Part shown: positions 39,818-48,631 of the stretch, piece by piece
Position numbering within the stretch: position 1 is the first letter of the stretch
Layout: every line of letters starts with the position of its first letter
From: Elusimicrobia bacterium CG1_02_56_21
GTDB lineage: Bacteria; Elusimicrobiota; Elusimicrobia; Elusimicrobiales; UBA9959
NCBI GenBank assembly: GCA_001871115.1
Contig: MNUR01000032.1
Location: forward strand, 16,511-80,510
Length of the DNA: 64,000 nt
Reading direction: 5' to 3'
Notes under the pieces: generated by a model
The model's database searches: none
Seen by the model: the letters and a program-made list of their open reading frames with translations, nothing else
Told to the model about the DNA's origin: nothing
Made by a program: the position numbers and the translations under genes

Positions 39818-41893
39818 TTAAGAAAGGTCTATCAGGTTCCAGCGGGCGGCGTAGATCTCCTGCAATTTGCGCTTCAGGCCGGCGTTCTCTTTCTTGACCA
39901 GGTCCGGGTCGGCCGCCAGAACCAGCTCCCTGTCCTCTATAGCCTGCGCCAGGATATCCTTGTCCCGGGACATATCAGCCAGCTTAAAATCCATATCACC
40001 GTGCTGGCGCACCCCCAGTATCTCCCCCGCTCCCCTTATATATATATCCTTTTCGCTCAGCTCGAAACCGCTGGAAGACTGCGCCATCGCCCTCAGCCGC
40101 TCCGGCGAATCCCCGGCGCGGGCATGCGCCACAAGCAGGCAGCGGGAATCCCACTTGCCGCGCCCCACCCTGCCCCTGAGCTGGTGCAGGCTGGCCAGGC
40201 CGAAGCGCTCGGCATTGTTTATGACCATCAGAGTGGCGTTAGGCACGTCAATACCCACCTCTATTACCTGAGTAGCCACCATGACATCGGTCCGCCCGGC
40301 CGCGAAATCCGCCATTACCTGTTTTTTAAGTTCGCCGGGCATGCGCCCGTGCAGCATGTCCACCCGCCGCCCCTTGAAAAACAGTTTAAGCCGCTCAAAT
40401 TCCGCCTTTACGGACTTCATATCCGCGGCCTGAGTCTCCTCTATTACCGGGTAGACTATATAAACCTGCCGGCCTTTAGAAACCTCGTCCGCCGCGGCCT
40501 GGAAAGCTATATCTTCCGTGGATTCGGCGGTTTTAACCGGCTTGCGGCCCGGCGGCATTTCCCTTATTACCGAGAGGTCCAGGTCCCCGTACAGGGCAAG
40601 AAATAGCGTCCGGGGGATAGGGGTTGCGGTCATTATAAGCATATCGGCCTTGTCGCCCTTGGCGCGCAAAGCCGCGCGCTGCCGCACCCCGAAACGGTGC
40701 TGCTCGTCCACAACCACCAGGCGAAGGCTATTGAATTTCACCCCCCCGCCTATAACCGAGTGAGTCCCTATCAAAATGTCTATCTTGCCCGAAGCCAGGT
40801 CGTCGAGGACCTTCTTTTTCTCAGCCGCTTTCAGGCGGCCCGTCAAAAGGGCGAACCTGACTCCCAGGCCTTTGAGAAATTTTTCAAAAGTGAGAAAATG
40901 CTGCTCGGCCAGTATTTCGGTCGGGGCGGCGAACACGCTCTGCCCCCCGTTCTCGGCCGCCAGAAGCATAGCGCTGAGCGCGACCACGGTTTTACCGGAA
41001 CCCACATCCCCTTCCAGCAGGCGGGCCATAGGGGTGGCGGACTGCATATCGGCGAATATCTCGTTTATAGCGCGGGCCTGGCCGGCCGTAAAGCTGAAGC
41101 CCAGGTTCTCCCGGAAAGGCGTGAGCAGGCTCTTCTTTATTTCATAAGAGAATCCTTTGCGCACGCTGCGGGTCTGGCGCCTTTTTATGGCCCAGGCCAG
41201 AGCGAGCAGCAGCAGCTCCTCATAGATGAATCGGCGCCGGGCCTGGACCAGCTCAAAATTGTTCTCGGGGAAATGTATGGCCCTGGCCGCCAGGTCGCGG
41301 GCGGCCAGCCCCCGGCGCGCGGCCAGCCCGGCAGGCAGAAAATCACCCACGCCTTCGGCCCCGGCCTTTACCGCCTCGTAAACGGCTTCGCGCATAAATC
41401 TTGCGTTCAGGCCCCCCGTGAGAGGATACACGGGAACGATGCGGCCCACATGAATCCTGAGGGCGCGGATATCGTCATCAGGGTAATATTCGTCCGCTCT
41501 CAGCCGGCTGAGGAAAAGGGGGTCTTCGGGGGTTCCGGTTATCCAGACAGTGCGGCCCTCTTTCAGATCTTTTTTCAGCAGTGCGAATACGTCGAAACGG
41601 GGATTATGCCGCTTAAAAAAACTGGCCTCGGCCTCTCCGTACCGCGTCTCTACTATGACCTTGAAAATGCGCAGGCGGCCCGAGGTATAAAGATCCCGCA
41701 CTGTCTTTATCCTGCCCTTTATAACCGGAGAGGCCTCCAGGAGAGACGAAAGCTCCCTTTTGTCCCGCAGCCTGCGGTCTTCCCACTTACGGGGGAAATA
41801 AAAAAGCAGGTCGTCGAGCGTCTCTATACCGAGGCGCCCGAACAGCTCCGCTTTTTTAGGGCCTACGCCTTTGAGGAATTGAATTGAAGTCAT
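39818..41893 (-). CDS. recG: ATP-dependent DNA helicase RecG
   Basis: Branch-migration helicase that reverses stalled replication forks. It has 691 residues. The N-terminal wedge/OB domain starts FLKGVGPKKAELFGRLGI. Helicase motifs follow: LLEGDVGSGKTVVAL (I), VVDEQHRFGVRQR (II), MTATPIPRTL (III), VGIDVPNATLMVI and QLRGRVGRG (V-VI). It is convergent with the pilin gene. The upstream side is a 974-bp stretch without protein genes. Confidence 0.97.
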   Translation of the reverse strand: MTSIQFLKGVGPKKAELFGRLGIETLDDLLFYFPRKWEDRRLRDKRELSSLLEASPVIKGRIKTVRDLYTSGRLRIFKVIVETRYGEAEASFFKRHNPRFDVFALLKKDLKEGRTVWITGTPEDPLFLSRLRADEYYPDDDIRALRIHVGRIVPVYPLTGGLNARFMREAVYEAVKAGAEGVGDFLPAGLAARRGLAARDLAARAIHFPENNFELVQARRRFIYEELLLLALAWAIKRRQTRSVRKGFSYEIKKSLLTPFRENLGFSFTAGQARAINEIFADMQSATPMARLLEGDVGSGKTVVALSAMLLAAENGGQSVFAAPTEILAEQHFLTFEKFLKGLGVRFALLTGRLKAAEKKKVLDDLASGKIDILIGTHSVIGGGVKFNSLRLVVVDEQHRFGVRQRAALRAKGDKADMLIMTATPIPRTLFLALYGDLDLSVIREMPPGRKPVKTAESTEDIAFQAAADEVSKGRQVYIVYPVIEETQAADMKSVKAEFERLKLFFKGRRVDMLHGRMPGELKKQVMADFAAGRTDVMVATQVIEVGIDVPNATLMVINNAERFGLASLHQLRGRVGRGKWDSRCLLVAHARAGDSPERLRAMAQSSSGFELSEKDIYIRGAGEILGVRQHGDMDFKLADMSRDKDILAQAIEDRELVLAADPDLVKKENAGLKRKLQEIYAARWNLIDLS

Positions 41894-41995
41894 TTAAGAA
41901 ACCGGAAATAGAGAATCGGGTCGCCGCCTGGCGCGGGCCTTTTGCCGCCCGCCGTTCCTCCGGGTCTATCTCCTCCTGGAATATTTTAGAAAATT

Positions 41996-42039
41996 AGCGG
42001 GGTCAGCGGGCGGAATATCGTCGGGAATCCCCGCTTTTA
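41996..42039 (+). terminator. Terminator-like hairpin before RNA unit A
   Basis: AGCGGGG / CCCCGCT with a loop of about 26 nt, followed by TTTAT. No gene precedes it on this strand; it could insulate the RNA units or mark an older copy. Confidence 0.4.
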
Positions 42040-42065
42040 TTTCTTGAAGTTGTTTTGAGCCGCAG

Positions 42066-42097
42066 TTGAGCGATTCCTGAACGGCCTTTGTTATACT
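42066..42097 (+). promoter_or_regulatory. Promoter of RNA unit A
   Basis: TTGAGC (42066-42071) and an extended -10 TGTTATACT ending at 42097. The spacing is 20 bp, long for sigma-70, but the extended -10 and the whole sequence from -35 to -10 are conserved in unit B. Confidence 0.5.
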
Positions 42098-42103
42098 TTA
42101 AGT

Positions 42104-42336
42104 GCAGGAGCAAGCTCTTTAAAAACAGGTCGTTTGCAGGATAAATCCGGAACGACACAACAGATCTCCAGCGCTGCACGGTGCGCCCCCCTAACCCAAC
42201 CCCCAAGACTCGGGGCCTTCGGGCTCCGTGCTCTATGCATCTGCAGCGCTGGCTAATTTATAGCCCCGCCGGACAACAGCAACACTCCCCCATCAGGCTT
42301 TTGTAAGGCTAAAATACGGCAGGCGGGGCGCTTTTT
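42104..42336 (+). ncRNA. Putative structured RNA, unit A
   Basis: About 233 nt with no coding potential. An 85-nt core (42168-42252) is closed by a 9-bp stem CCAGCGCTG / CAGCGCTGG. Inside are GCACGG / CCGTGC, a CCCC / GGGG hairpin and GCC-TTCG-GGC with a UUCG tetraloop. Before the core, unit A has an extra hairpin (GTCGTT / AACGAC, 42130-42156) that unit B lacks. The 3' end is GCCCCGCC / GGCGGGGC around a 51-nt loop, then GCTTTTT (42332-42336). The core is almost identical to that of unit B. Confidence 0.6.
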
Positions 42337-42352
42337 AACCAAAAAGCCAGTC

Positions 42353-42384
42353 TTGAACGTTTCTTGAACGCCTTTTGTTATAAT
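42353..42384 (+). promoter_or_regulatory. Promoter of RNA unit B
   Basis: TTGAAC (42353-42358), 20-bp spacer and an extended -10 TGTTATAAT ending at 42384. The block TTCTTGAACGCCTTTTGTTA parallels unit A at the same spacing. Confidence 0.55.
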
Positions 42385-42390
42385 TTTTAA

Positions 42391-42736
42391 GCAGTATAGT
42401 TCTTTACAAACAGATCCCCAGCGCTGTACGGTGCGCCCCCCTAACCCAAACCCCCAAGACTCGGGGCCTTCGGGCTCCGTGCTCTATGCATCTGCAGCGC
42501 TGGCTTAATTTATCCCGAATCCTGCACCGCAGGTTCCCCGCGATAGCGGGGCGAGGACCAAGCGCTATGCGCGCCGCGTCCGAGAGGGTGTATATCGCGC
42601 TGGAAGCGGCCCCGCCATGCGGGGAAAAAGTTTCAACAGAAACTTTTCGATTAAAGCCCCGCCGGGCAGCATCAAATAAGTCTCCTTAGTAAGTCCAACC
42701 GCAAATCACCACGAATGTTCCGGCGGGGCGCTTTTT
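42391..42736 (+). ncRNA. Putative structured RNA, unit B
   Basis: About 346 nt. The 86-nt core (42418-42503) differs from unit A at two places only: one C to T in the inner stem, where pairing survives as G-U, and one extra A in a loop. A 150-nt segment of further hairpins follows: CCTGC-ACC-GCAGG, CCCCGC-GATA-GCGGGG, CCCCGC-CAT-GCGGGG and AAAGTTTC-AACA-GAAACTTT. The 3' end is GCCCCGCCGG / CCGGCGGGGC around a 54-nt loop, then GCTTTTT. The same terminator design and loop size as unit A suggest a duplicated RNA gene. Function unknown. Confidence 0.6.
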
Positions 42737-42854
42737 GGCCCTGTATTTAAAAGTGCGGAGCAAACCTGCTATTCCGGCGGGATCCGGCCATTCCACCCAG
42801 CCTCCCTTATGTCGCCCCCTTTCCCGGCGGCCCACTATTTACTGGAAAGTATTA

Positions 42855-42860
42855 TATAAT
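42855..42860 (+). promoter_or_regulatory. -10 element of the two-component operon
   Basis: TATAAT ends 7 bp before the ATG at 42868, placing the transcript start at or beside the start codon. No clear -35 element. Confidence 0.5.
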
Positions 42861-42867
42861 CACTTTT

Positions 42868-43554
42868 ATGAAACAGCGAGCCCTCATTGCGGACGATGAC
42901 GCGGACCTCCTGGCTATTCTAAAGCGCTACCTGGAGAACCACGGGCTCGAGACCGCGCTGGCCGCTGACGGCGTAAAAGCGCTGGCTCTTGCCTCCTCAA
43001 CCAAGCCCGACATTATCATTACCGACGTGGACATGCCTCTCATGGACGGGTTTACCCTTTGCCGCAGGATAAAAGAATCCAAAACCCTCAGGGGCATCCC
43101 GCTCATAATCATGTCCGGCAAGAAAGTTTCCGAGGCGGATATGGTATCCGGCTACAATTTCGGCGCTGATGATTATGTGATAAAGCCTTTTTCCTATCCG
43201 CTGCTGATAGCAAAGATAAAAGCCGTAATCCGCCGCAGAGAAAAAAAGCCGCAAAAGCCGCCGGTTCTTAAAAAAGGCGGCCTTGAACTTAATCTTGAGG
43301 GCAGGACAGCCAAGCTTAAGGGAAAAGTGCTGAAACTTACCTCCAAGGAACTGGACCTGCTCGCCGCCCTGGTCTCAAATCCGGGACGCGTGCTCAGCTT
43401 GACCGGCCTGCTTGAATCCGTATGGGGGTATAACACCGCCGACTACAATAACCCGCACACCGTAGAAGTACATATCTCCAACCTGCGTAAAAAGACCGGG
43501 ACTTTCTCTAAACGCATAATAGCCGTCCCCGGGCACGGCTATAAATTCGAATAA
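42868..43554 (+). CDS. OmpR/PhoB-family response regulator
   Basis: A 228-residue regulator. The receiver domain has the acidic pocket DDD (residues 9-11), phospho-acceptor Asp in IIITDVDMPLMDG (about 53) and Lys in YVIKPFS. The C-terminal winged helix contains LTSKELDLLAALVSNPGRVLS and VEVHISNLRKK. The stop overlaps the next start by one base (TAATG), coupling it to the giant sensor protein. A TATAAT (42855-42860) lies only 7 bp before the ATG and no ribosome site is visible, so the mRNA may be leaderless. Confidence 0.94.
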   Translation: MKQRALIADDDADLLAILKRYLENHGLETALAADGVKALALASSTKPDIIITDVDMPLMDGFTLCRRIKESKTLRGIPLIIMSGKKVSEADMVSGYNFGADDYVIKPFSYPLLIAKIKAVIRRREKKPQKPPVLKKGGLELNLEGRTAKLKGKVLKLTSKELDLLAALVSNPGRVLSLTGLLESVWGYNTADYNNPHTVEVHISNLRKKTGTFSKRIIAVPGHGYKFE

Positions 43555-46500
43555 TGCCCAAAAGCCATCCCAAAAGCCCGGAAGCGCGCATCTCAAGGGA
43601 AGTCCTGCATGATTTTCTGCTCGCTGCAGGCTCTCCCGACAATCAGGACGCTTTCCTGCGCAGAATACTGAATATCCTTTCCAGGCAGGACGCCCTGGGC
43701 GCGGCCGCCGCTTTGGCCGTAGCGCTGCCCCGGGGAGAAAACCCCGCTTCCCTGACGGCATCCCTTAATTTCACAAAAAAAGAACTGCAGCGGCTTTCAG
43801 CTATTAACAGTGTCCCCTATAAATGGCCGGAAAATATTTTATGGGCCCCCATACAATGCGGGCCCCTTAAAGGTTGCCTGCTGGCCCGTCTTTCCTCTCC
43901 AGATTCACGCGGGGCCGCCGCAGAACTTCTTGAAACAGCCGCGGCAGTAATATCCGGCCGCCTGGCCCAGGAAAATCGGGAAGCTCAGCTTATCCGGGAA
44001 CGGGATATAGCAGACTCAATCTCCCATCTCGAAGAACTCTACCTGGCTTTTCCTTCTATTTCGATAGAAGAAATTTCGAGAACCGTGCTTGACGAAGCAA
44101 GACGCCTCACCGGAAGCGCTTTCGGCTTTGCCGGCTATATAGACACTGCCACCGGCTTTCTTTGCGTTCCGTCCGCCTCCGGGCGGGCCGGCAGAGCGGC
44201 CCGCGGAAACAAGAGAGAACTGCTATTCAAGGAATTTGCCGGGCTCTGGGGGTGGGTGCTCAGGAATAAAAAGCCGCTGCTTACCAACTCCGCAGGCTCC
44301 GACCCGCGGGCCAAGGGCCTGCCGGGCTGGCATGTAAGGATCAGCCGGTTTGCGGCGGCGCCTGCCATTTCCGGAAACAAGCTTTTGGGCATTATAGCCC
44401 TGGCCAACCCGCCCGGGGCCTATCCTCCGGCCGCCCTCGACACCGTAAAAAAGCTGGCGCGGATATACGCCCTGATGCTGCACCACAAGCTCTCTGAGAA
44501 GCAGATGCAGGCCGACGACAGCAAGAACAAGTCGCTGCTGGACTCCTCGCTTGACATGATTTTCAACCTGACCGTGAAAGGAGAACTGACCTATGTCAGC
44601 CGGGCGATAAAGAACTACGGCTATTCCCCGGAAGAAGTCCTGGGGAAAAGCCTTATAAGCTTCGTCCACCCCGCAGACCGGGAGCGGATAATCAAGATTT
44701 TCCTGTCCGCCTTGAAAAAAGGGTCCTCTCTGCCGCAGGTAAGCTACCGCCTGCGCAAAAAAGACGGCTCCTTTATTTTGATAGAACAAAAAACCTCGGT
44801 TCTTCCGCGCGCCGGCAGCGCGCCTCTTATAACCGGCGTGCTGCGCGATATTACCGAGTACCGCCAGGCCCAGGAAAAGCTGGCCGAGACCGAGAAAAAG
44901 CACAGAACACTTTTCGAGAACGCCCAGGCCGCGATCATCATTGCGGACGCCGCTACCGGCACGATACTGGACGTAAACAAAAACGCCGAAAAGCTCACCG
45001 GCTGGACGCGCCGGGAACTTATAGGCATGAACCGGCTGAAGATACACCCCGGCGAGTCCTCCGCCTTTTATCTTAAGCAGTTCAAAACCCACTCCCGCAA
45101 AGGCCAGGCCGTATCCGAGGAAGCGGAGATTCTCCGCAAAGACGGCTCCGTCATACACACAAGACTGAGTTCATCAAAACTTAAACTGGGTGACAGGGAG
45201 GTCATGCAGGGGATATTTCTTGACATGACCGGACAGCGCCGGGCCGAATTGCTGGTCCGGAACATAGTGGAAATGAATCCGATGTCGATACAGATAGTGG
45301 ACAAAAAAGGGTACACACTTACTTCAAACCCGGCACATACCCGCCTGTTCGGCTCGGTTCCGCCCCCGGACTACTCTATTTTTGAGGACCGGCAGTTAAA
45401 GAAACAGGGTTTCGGACCCTTACTAACCCGCATTAAAAAAGGTGAAACAGTCAATTTCCCCGACACTTCTTACAATGTCCATAAGTTCAACCCCGGCCTG
45501 CCGGACCGCCCGGTCTGGCTGAGGACAGTTGTATTCCCTCTCAAGGACAGCGCCGGCAAGCCTGAACGCTTCGTGATAATGCATGAGGACATTACCGCCC
45601 GGAAGCAGGCTGAATTGGCTATCCGCGACGGGGAGGAAAATTATAAACGGCTGGTAGAGAACCTTGGAAAAAAATATTTCTTTTACCAGCACGATACCAA
45701 TGGCATATTCAGTTACTTAAGCCCCTCAATAAAAGGCTGCCTGGGTTATACCGTAGAAGAGTTCATGGCCCACTTCAGCAAATACCTCACCGAAAGCCCC
45801 CTCAACAAAGATGTTCTAAAGCACACCGCCCTCTGCATCCGCGGAATACAGCAGCCGCCTTACGAGGTAGAGATCTACCACAAAAACGGGTCCACGCATC
45901 TGCTTGAAGTTACAGAAACACCGCTGAGAGGATTAAACGGGGAAGTTACGGGAGTGGAAGGCCTCGCCCATGACATCACCGAGCAGAAGCTTAAAGAAAA
46001 AGAGGTGAAGGAATCCGAAACGCGGTATAAAGCGCTGTTCGCGGGCATAGCGACCGGAATACTCGTCGCGGACTCGAAAACCAAAACATTCCTGTACGCG
46101 AACCCGGCCATGTGCCGGATGCTGGGCTACACGGAAAAGGAGTTCACGGGCCTGGGCGTTCACGACATTCATCCCAAAAAATATTTGCCGCATGTACTAT
46201 CAGAATTTGAGGCCCAGGCGCGGGGAGAAAAGAAAATAGCCCTGGACCTCCCCTGCCTCCGCAAAAACGGAACCGTAATATGGGTTAATATACTTACCGC
46301 ATCGCTTTTCCTGGACGGCCGTGACTGCCAAGTGGGGCAATTCACGGATATCACCGAAAGCAAGCGCCTCGCGAATATCCTCAGCGAAAGCGAAGAAAAA
46401 TACCGCACACTTTTTGAAACCTCGCGCGACGCGCTTATGATCCTTGAGCCCCCCCGCTGGAAATTCGCCCAGGCTAACGAGGCCACGCTTAATCTTTTCG

Positions 46501-47753
46501 GAGCCCCCGAGGAATCCGATTTCCTGAAGCTTACCCCATGGGACATCTCCCCTAAAAAGCAGCCGGACGGCCGGATTTCCGCGAAGAAAGCTAAAAAGGC
46601 GCTGGGGATTGCCTTAAAAACCGGCTCTCATTCCTTCGAGTGGGAACATAAACGCCTTTACGGCCCCGTATTCTCTTCCGAGGTCCTGCTGACGCGGGTA
46701 CAGATCGGCGGAAAACCCTTCATCCAATCCTGCGTGCGGGATATAAGCGCAAGAAAGAGAATAGAGGAACTGCTGCGCCAGAGCGAACTGCGCCAGCAGC
46801 TGGCGATGTCCCAGATAAACGGAATTCTCTGGGTACTGGATAGAACCCTGAGGTTTACCCTCTCCAGGGGGCAGGGCCTGACCGCACTCGGACTTAAACC
46901 CGACCAGATAGTGGGAATGACGCTGGAGGAATTCATGGGCCGGGCAGGCCCTGGGGACCAGTCCCTGAACGCGCATTACAGCGCGCTTCGCGGCAAGAAC
47001 GTGAATTATGAAGTGAGAATAAGCAATATCGACTTCAGCGTGATCCTGTCTCCCTTAAGAGACAAGAAGAATAAAATTATCGGAGTCGTCGGCCTGGGGC
47101 TGAATATTACCGATAAAAAAAGAATGGAGAGGCTGTTGAAGGAGAACCAGGAAACCCTGAGCAAGATCTTTGAAACCACTACGGACGGGATGTACATTAA
47201 AGATCTCAGCGGCATCTATACAATAGCAAACAGCGCTTTCGCCAGGCTCTTTAACAAGAAACCCAAAGAAATTCAGGGTGTCTCGGACAGACAACTTTTA
47301 TCGCCGGAAGACGCTGCCGACGCCGAAAAAGAGGACTCGGAGATGCTGAAGAGCGGAAAAACTCTGAACTTCACCAGGACCAGGACCCTCCCCGCGGGAA
47401 CCCGCTATTTCAACACTATCAAGACCCCGATCCGCAACCTTCAGGGAAAAATCACCGGGGTTCTGGGGATATCCCGCGATATAACCTCGCTTAAGAAGAT
47501 GGAAACTGAACTGGCCCTTACCCGGGCGGCCGAGGCCGTAGGCAAGGTGGCCAGGCCCATAGCGCATGACTTTAACAATGCCCTGGCCGCAATAAACGGC
47601 TACGCTACCCTGATAGACGAGGACCTGGCGGCCTCCAGCCCGATCAAAACCGAGATTTCGCGGATAATAGAAGCGGGCAAGCGCGCGGCGGAACTGACCT
47701 CCAAGTTCCAGGACTTCGCCCGCAACCCTAAAATAGACGAAGAAAACAAATAA
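43554..47753 (+). CDS. Giant soluble multi-PAS sensor with phospho-acceptor domain but no ATPase domain
   Basis: 1399 residues, no membrane helix. A divergent GAF-like region (about 18-145) and a GAF domain (155-320) are followed by eight PAS/PAC units, recognised by repeated closing motifs such as GVLRDITEYR, DITARKQAE, DITEQKLKE, DITESKRLA, RDISARKR, LNITDKKR and SRDITSLKK. The end is a HisKA-type helix pair with H-box PIAHDFNNALAAINGYATL (about 1341). The protein stops after FARNPKIDEENK, exactly where HATPase_c should begin. It could be a phosphotransfer scaffold or depend on another kinase. Flanked by two response-regulator genes. Confidence 0.88.
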   Translation: MPKSHPKSPEARISREVLHDFLLAAGSPDNQDAFLRRILNILSRQDALGAAAALAVALPRGENPASLTASLNFTKKELQRLSAINSVPYKWPENILWAPIQCGPLKGCLLARLSSPDSRGAAAELLETAAAVISGRLAQENREAQLIRERDIADSISHLEELYLAFPSISIEEISRTVLDEARRLTGSAFGFAGYIDTATGFLCVPSASGRAGRAARGNKRELLFKEFAGLWGWVLRNKKPLLTNSAGSDPRAKGLPGWHVRISRFAAAPAISGNKLLGIIALANPPGAYPPAALDTVKKLARIYALMLHHKLSEKQMQADDSKNKSLLDSSLDMIFNLTVKGELTYVSRAIKNYGYSPEEVLGKSLISFVHPADRERIIKIFLSALKKGSSLPQVSYRLRKKDGSFILIEQKTSVLPRAGSAPLITGVLRDITEYRQAQEKLAETEKKHRTLFENAQAAIIIADAATGTILDVNKNAEKLTGWTRRELIGMNRLKIHPGESSAFYLKQFKTHSRKGQAVSEEAEILRKDGSVIHTRLSSSKLKLGDREVMQGIFLDMTGQRRAELLVRNIVEMNPMSIQIVDKKGYTLTSNPAHTRLFGSVPPPDYSIFEDRQLKKQGFGPLLTRIKKGETVNFPDTSYNVHKFNPGLPDRPVWLRTVVFPLKDSAGKPERFVIMHEDITARKQAELAIRDGEENYKRLVENLGKKYFFYQHDTNGIFSYLSPSIKGCLGYTVEEFMAHFSKYLTESPLNKDVLKHTALCIRGIQQPPYEVEIYHKNGSTHLLEVTETPLRGLNGEVTGVEGLAHDITEQKLKEKEVKESETRYKALFAGIATGILVADSKTKTFLYANPAMCRMLGYTEKEFTGLGVHDIHPKKYLPHVLSEFEAQARGEKKIALDLPCLRKNGTVIWVNILTASLFLDGRDCQVGQFTDITESKRLANILSESEEKYRTLFETSRDALMILEPPRWKFAQANEATLNLFGAPEESDFLKLTPWDISPKKQPDGRISAKKAKKALGIALKTGSHSFEWEHKRLYGPVFSSEVLLTRVQIGGKPFIQSCVRDISARKRIEELLRQSELRQQLAMSQINGILWVLDRTLRFTLSRGQGLTALGLKPDQIVGMTLEEFMGRAGPGDQSLNAHYSALRGKNVNYEVRISNIDFSVILSPLRDKKNKIIGVVGLGLNITDKKRMERLLKENQETLSKIFETTTDGMYIKDLSGIYTIANSAFARLFNKKPKEIQGVSDRQLLSPEDAADAEKEDSEMLKSGKTLNFTRTRTLPAGTRYFNTIKTPIRNLQGKITGVLGISRDITSLKKMETELALTRAAEAVGKVARPIAHDFNNALAAINGYATLIDEDLAASSPIKTEISRIIEAGKRAAELTSKFQDFARNPKIDEENK

Positions 47754-47775
47754 ACACTGCTGCTTAAAGGCGACC

Positions 47776-48567
47776 ATGGCTAAAATACTGATAATTGACG
47801 ACGATGGAATTGTACGCGATGCCCTCACCGTTTTCCTTTCCCGGGCGGGGCATGAGGTTTCTACCGCGGCCGACGGCGGCAACGGCGTGCAGGTCTTCAA
47901 AAATGTCCTGCCGGACCTTGTGATCCTGGACAGGGACCTTCCCGTGCTCTCCGGCTCCGGGGTTTTTGAAAAAATAAGAGCCGTCTCCCCCCGGGTCCCG
48001 GTAATAATACTGACCGGCTTCACCGCCCCGGAAGAGGCGGAAGTCTATATTAAGCACGGCGCGGCTTCATTCCTCTCCAAAGGGGACGGGCTGTCAAACG
48101 TACTGACGGAAGTAGAGCGCCTCCTAGGCATTAGCCCTAAACATAAAGCGTTTACCGGCAATACCGGGGCAGCCCCCCAGGCCGCTGACGAAGTAAAAAC
48201 AAGAGGACCCCTCATACTTATAGCTGATGACGATGAATCCATACACCAGGTACTTTCCCGCTACCTGACCTGGGCCGGATACAGGGTCGTCGGCGCCATG
48301 GATGGCGAGACGGCGCTGAGACTTGCCCGTGAGCAAAGGCCCGATATAGTACTTCTGGATATTTCTATGCCTAAAAAGAACGGTCTGGAGGTTTTGCGGG
48401 AGCTGGTGGAGGACCTGCCTGAAACCGGGTTCATGATGATAACCGGAAATGAGGATGAGGAAATAGCAAAATCCTGTCTGGAAATCGGGGCCTTTGATTA
48501 TATTCCAAAACCGATGAATCTGGAAAACCTGGGCAAGATAATAAAAGCACGCCTGCTGACTCAGTAA
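47776..48567 (+). CDS. Tandem receiver-domain protein (REC-REC)
   Basis: 263 residues made of two receiver domains and no output domain. REC1 (1-118) has DDD, the acceptor Asp in LVILDRDLPVLSG and Lys in FLSKGDG. REC2 (about 145-263) has ADDDES, Asp in IVLLDISMPKKNG and Lys in IPKPMN. A Gly/Ala linker joins them. It follows the giant PAS protein by 22 bp and ends the operon. Two receivers without output suggest a phosphate sink or relay between partners. Confidence 0.92.
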   Translation: MAKILIIDDDGIVRDALTVFLSRAGHEVSTAADGGNGVQVFKNVLPDLVILDRDLPVLSGSGVFEKIRAVSPRVPVIILTGFTAPEEAEVYIKHGAASFLSKGDGLSNVLTEVERLLGISPKHKAFTGNTGAAPQAADEVKTRGPLILIADDDESIHQVLSRYLTWAGYRVVGAMDGETALRLAREQRPDIVLLDISMPKKNGLEVLRELVEDLPETGFMMITGNEDEEIAKSCLEIGAFDYIPKPMNLENLGKIIKARLLTQ

Positions 48568-48583
48568 ACCCGGCGCTGCAAAT

Positions 48584-48618
48584 AAAGAACCCCCCGCTGT
48601 CTCAGCGGGGGGTTCTTT
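48584..48618. terminator. Bidirectional terminator between the REC-REC and cca genes
   Basis: AAAGAACCCCCCGCTG / CAGCGGGGGGTTCTTT, a perfect 16-bp stem with a 3-nt loop, between convergent genes. Confidence 0.9.
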
Positions 48619-48631
48619 GCCGCCCGGGCGG

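Noticed and set aside
42168..42503. Two similar 85-nt blocks as the start of a CRISPR array or as 6S RNA
   Set aside because: Only two copies at 250-bp distance with unequal spacers and no cas genes exclude CRISPR. The fold lacks the long rod with a central bubble of 6S RNA.
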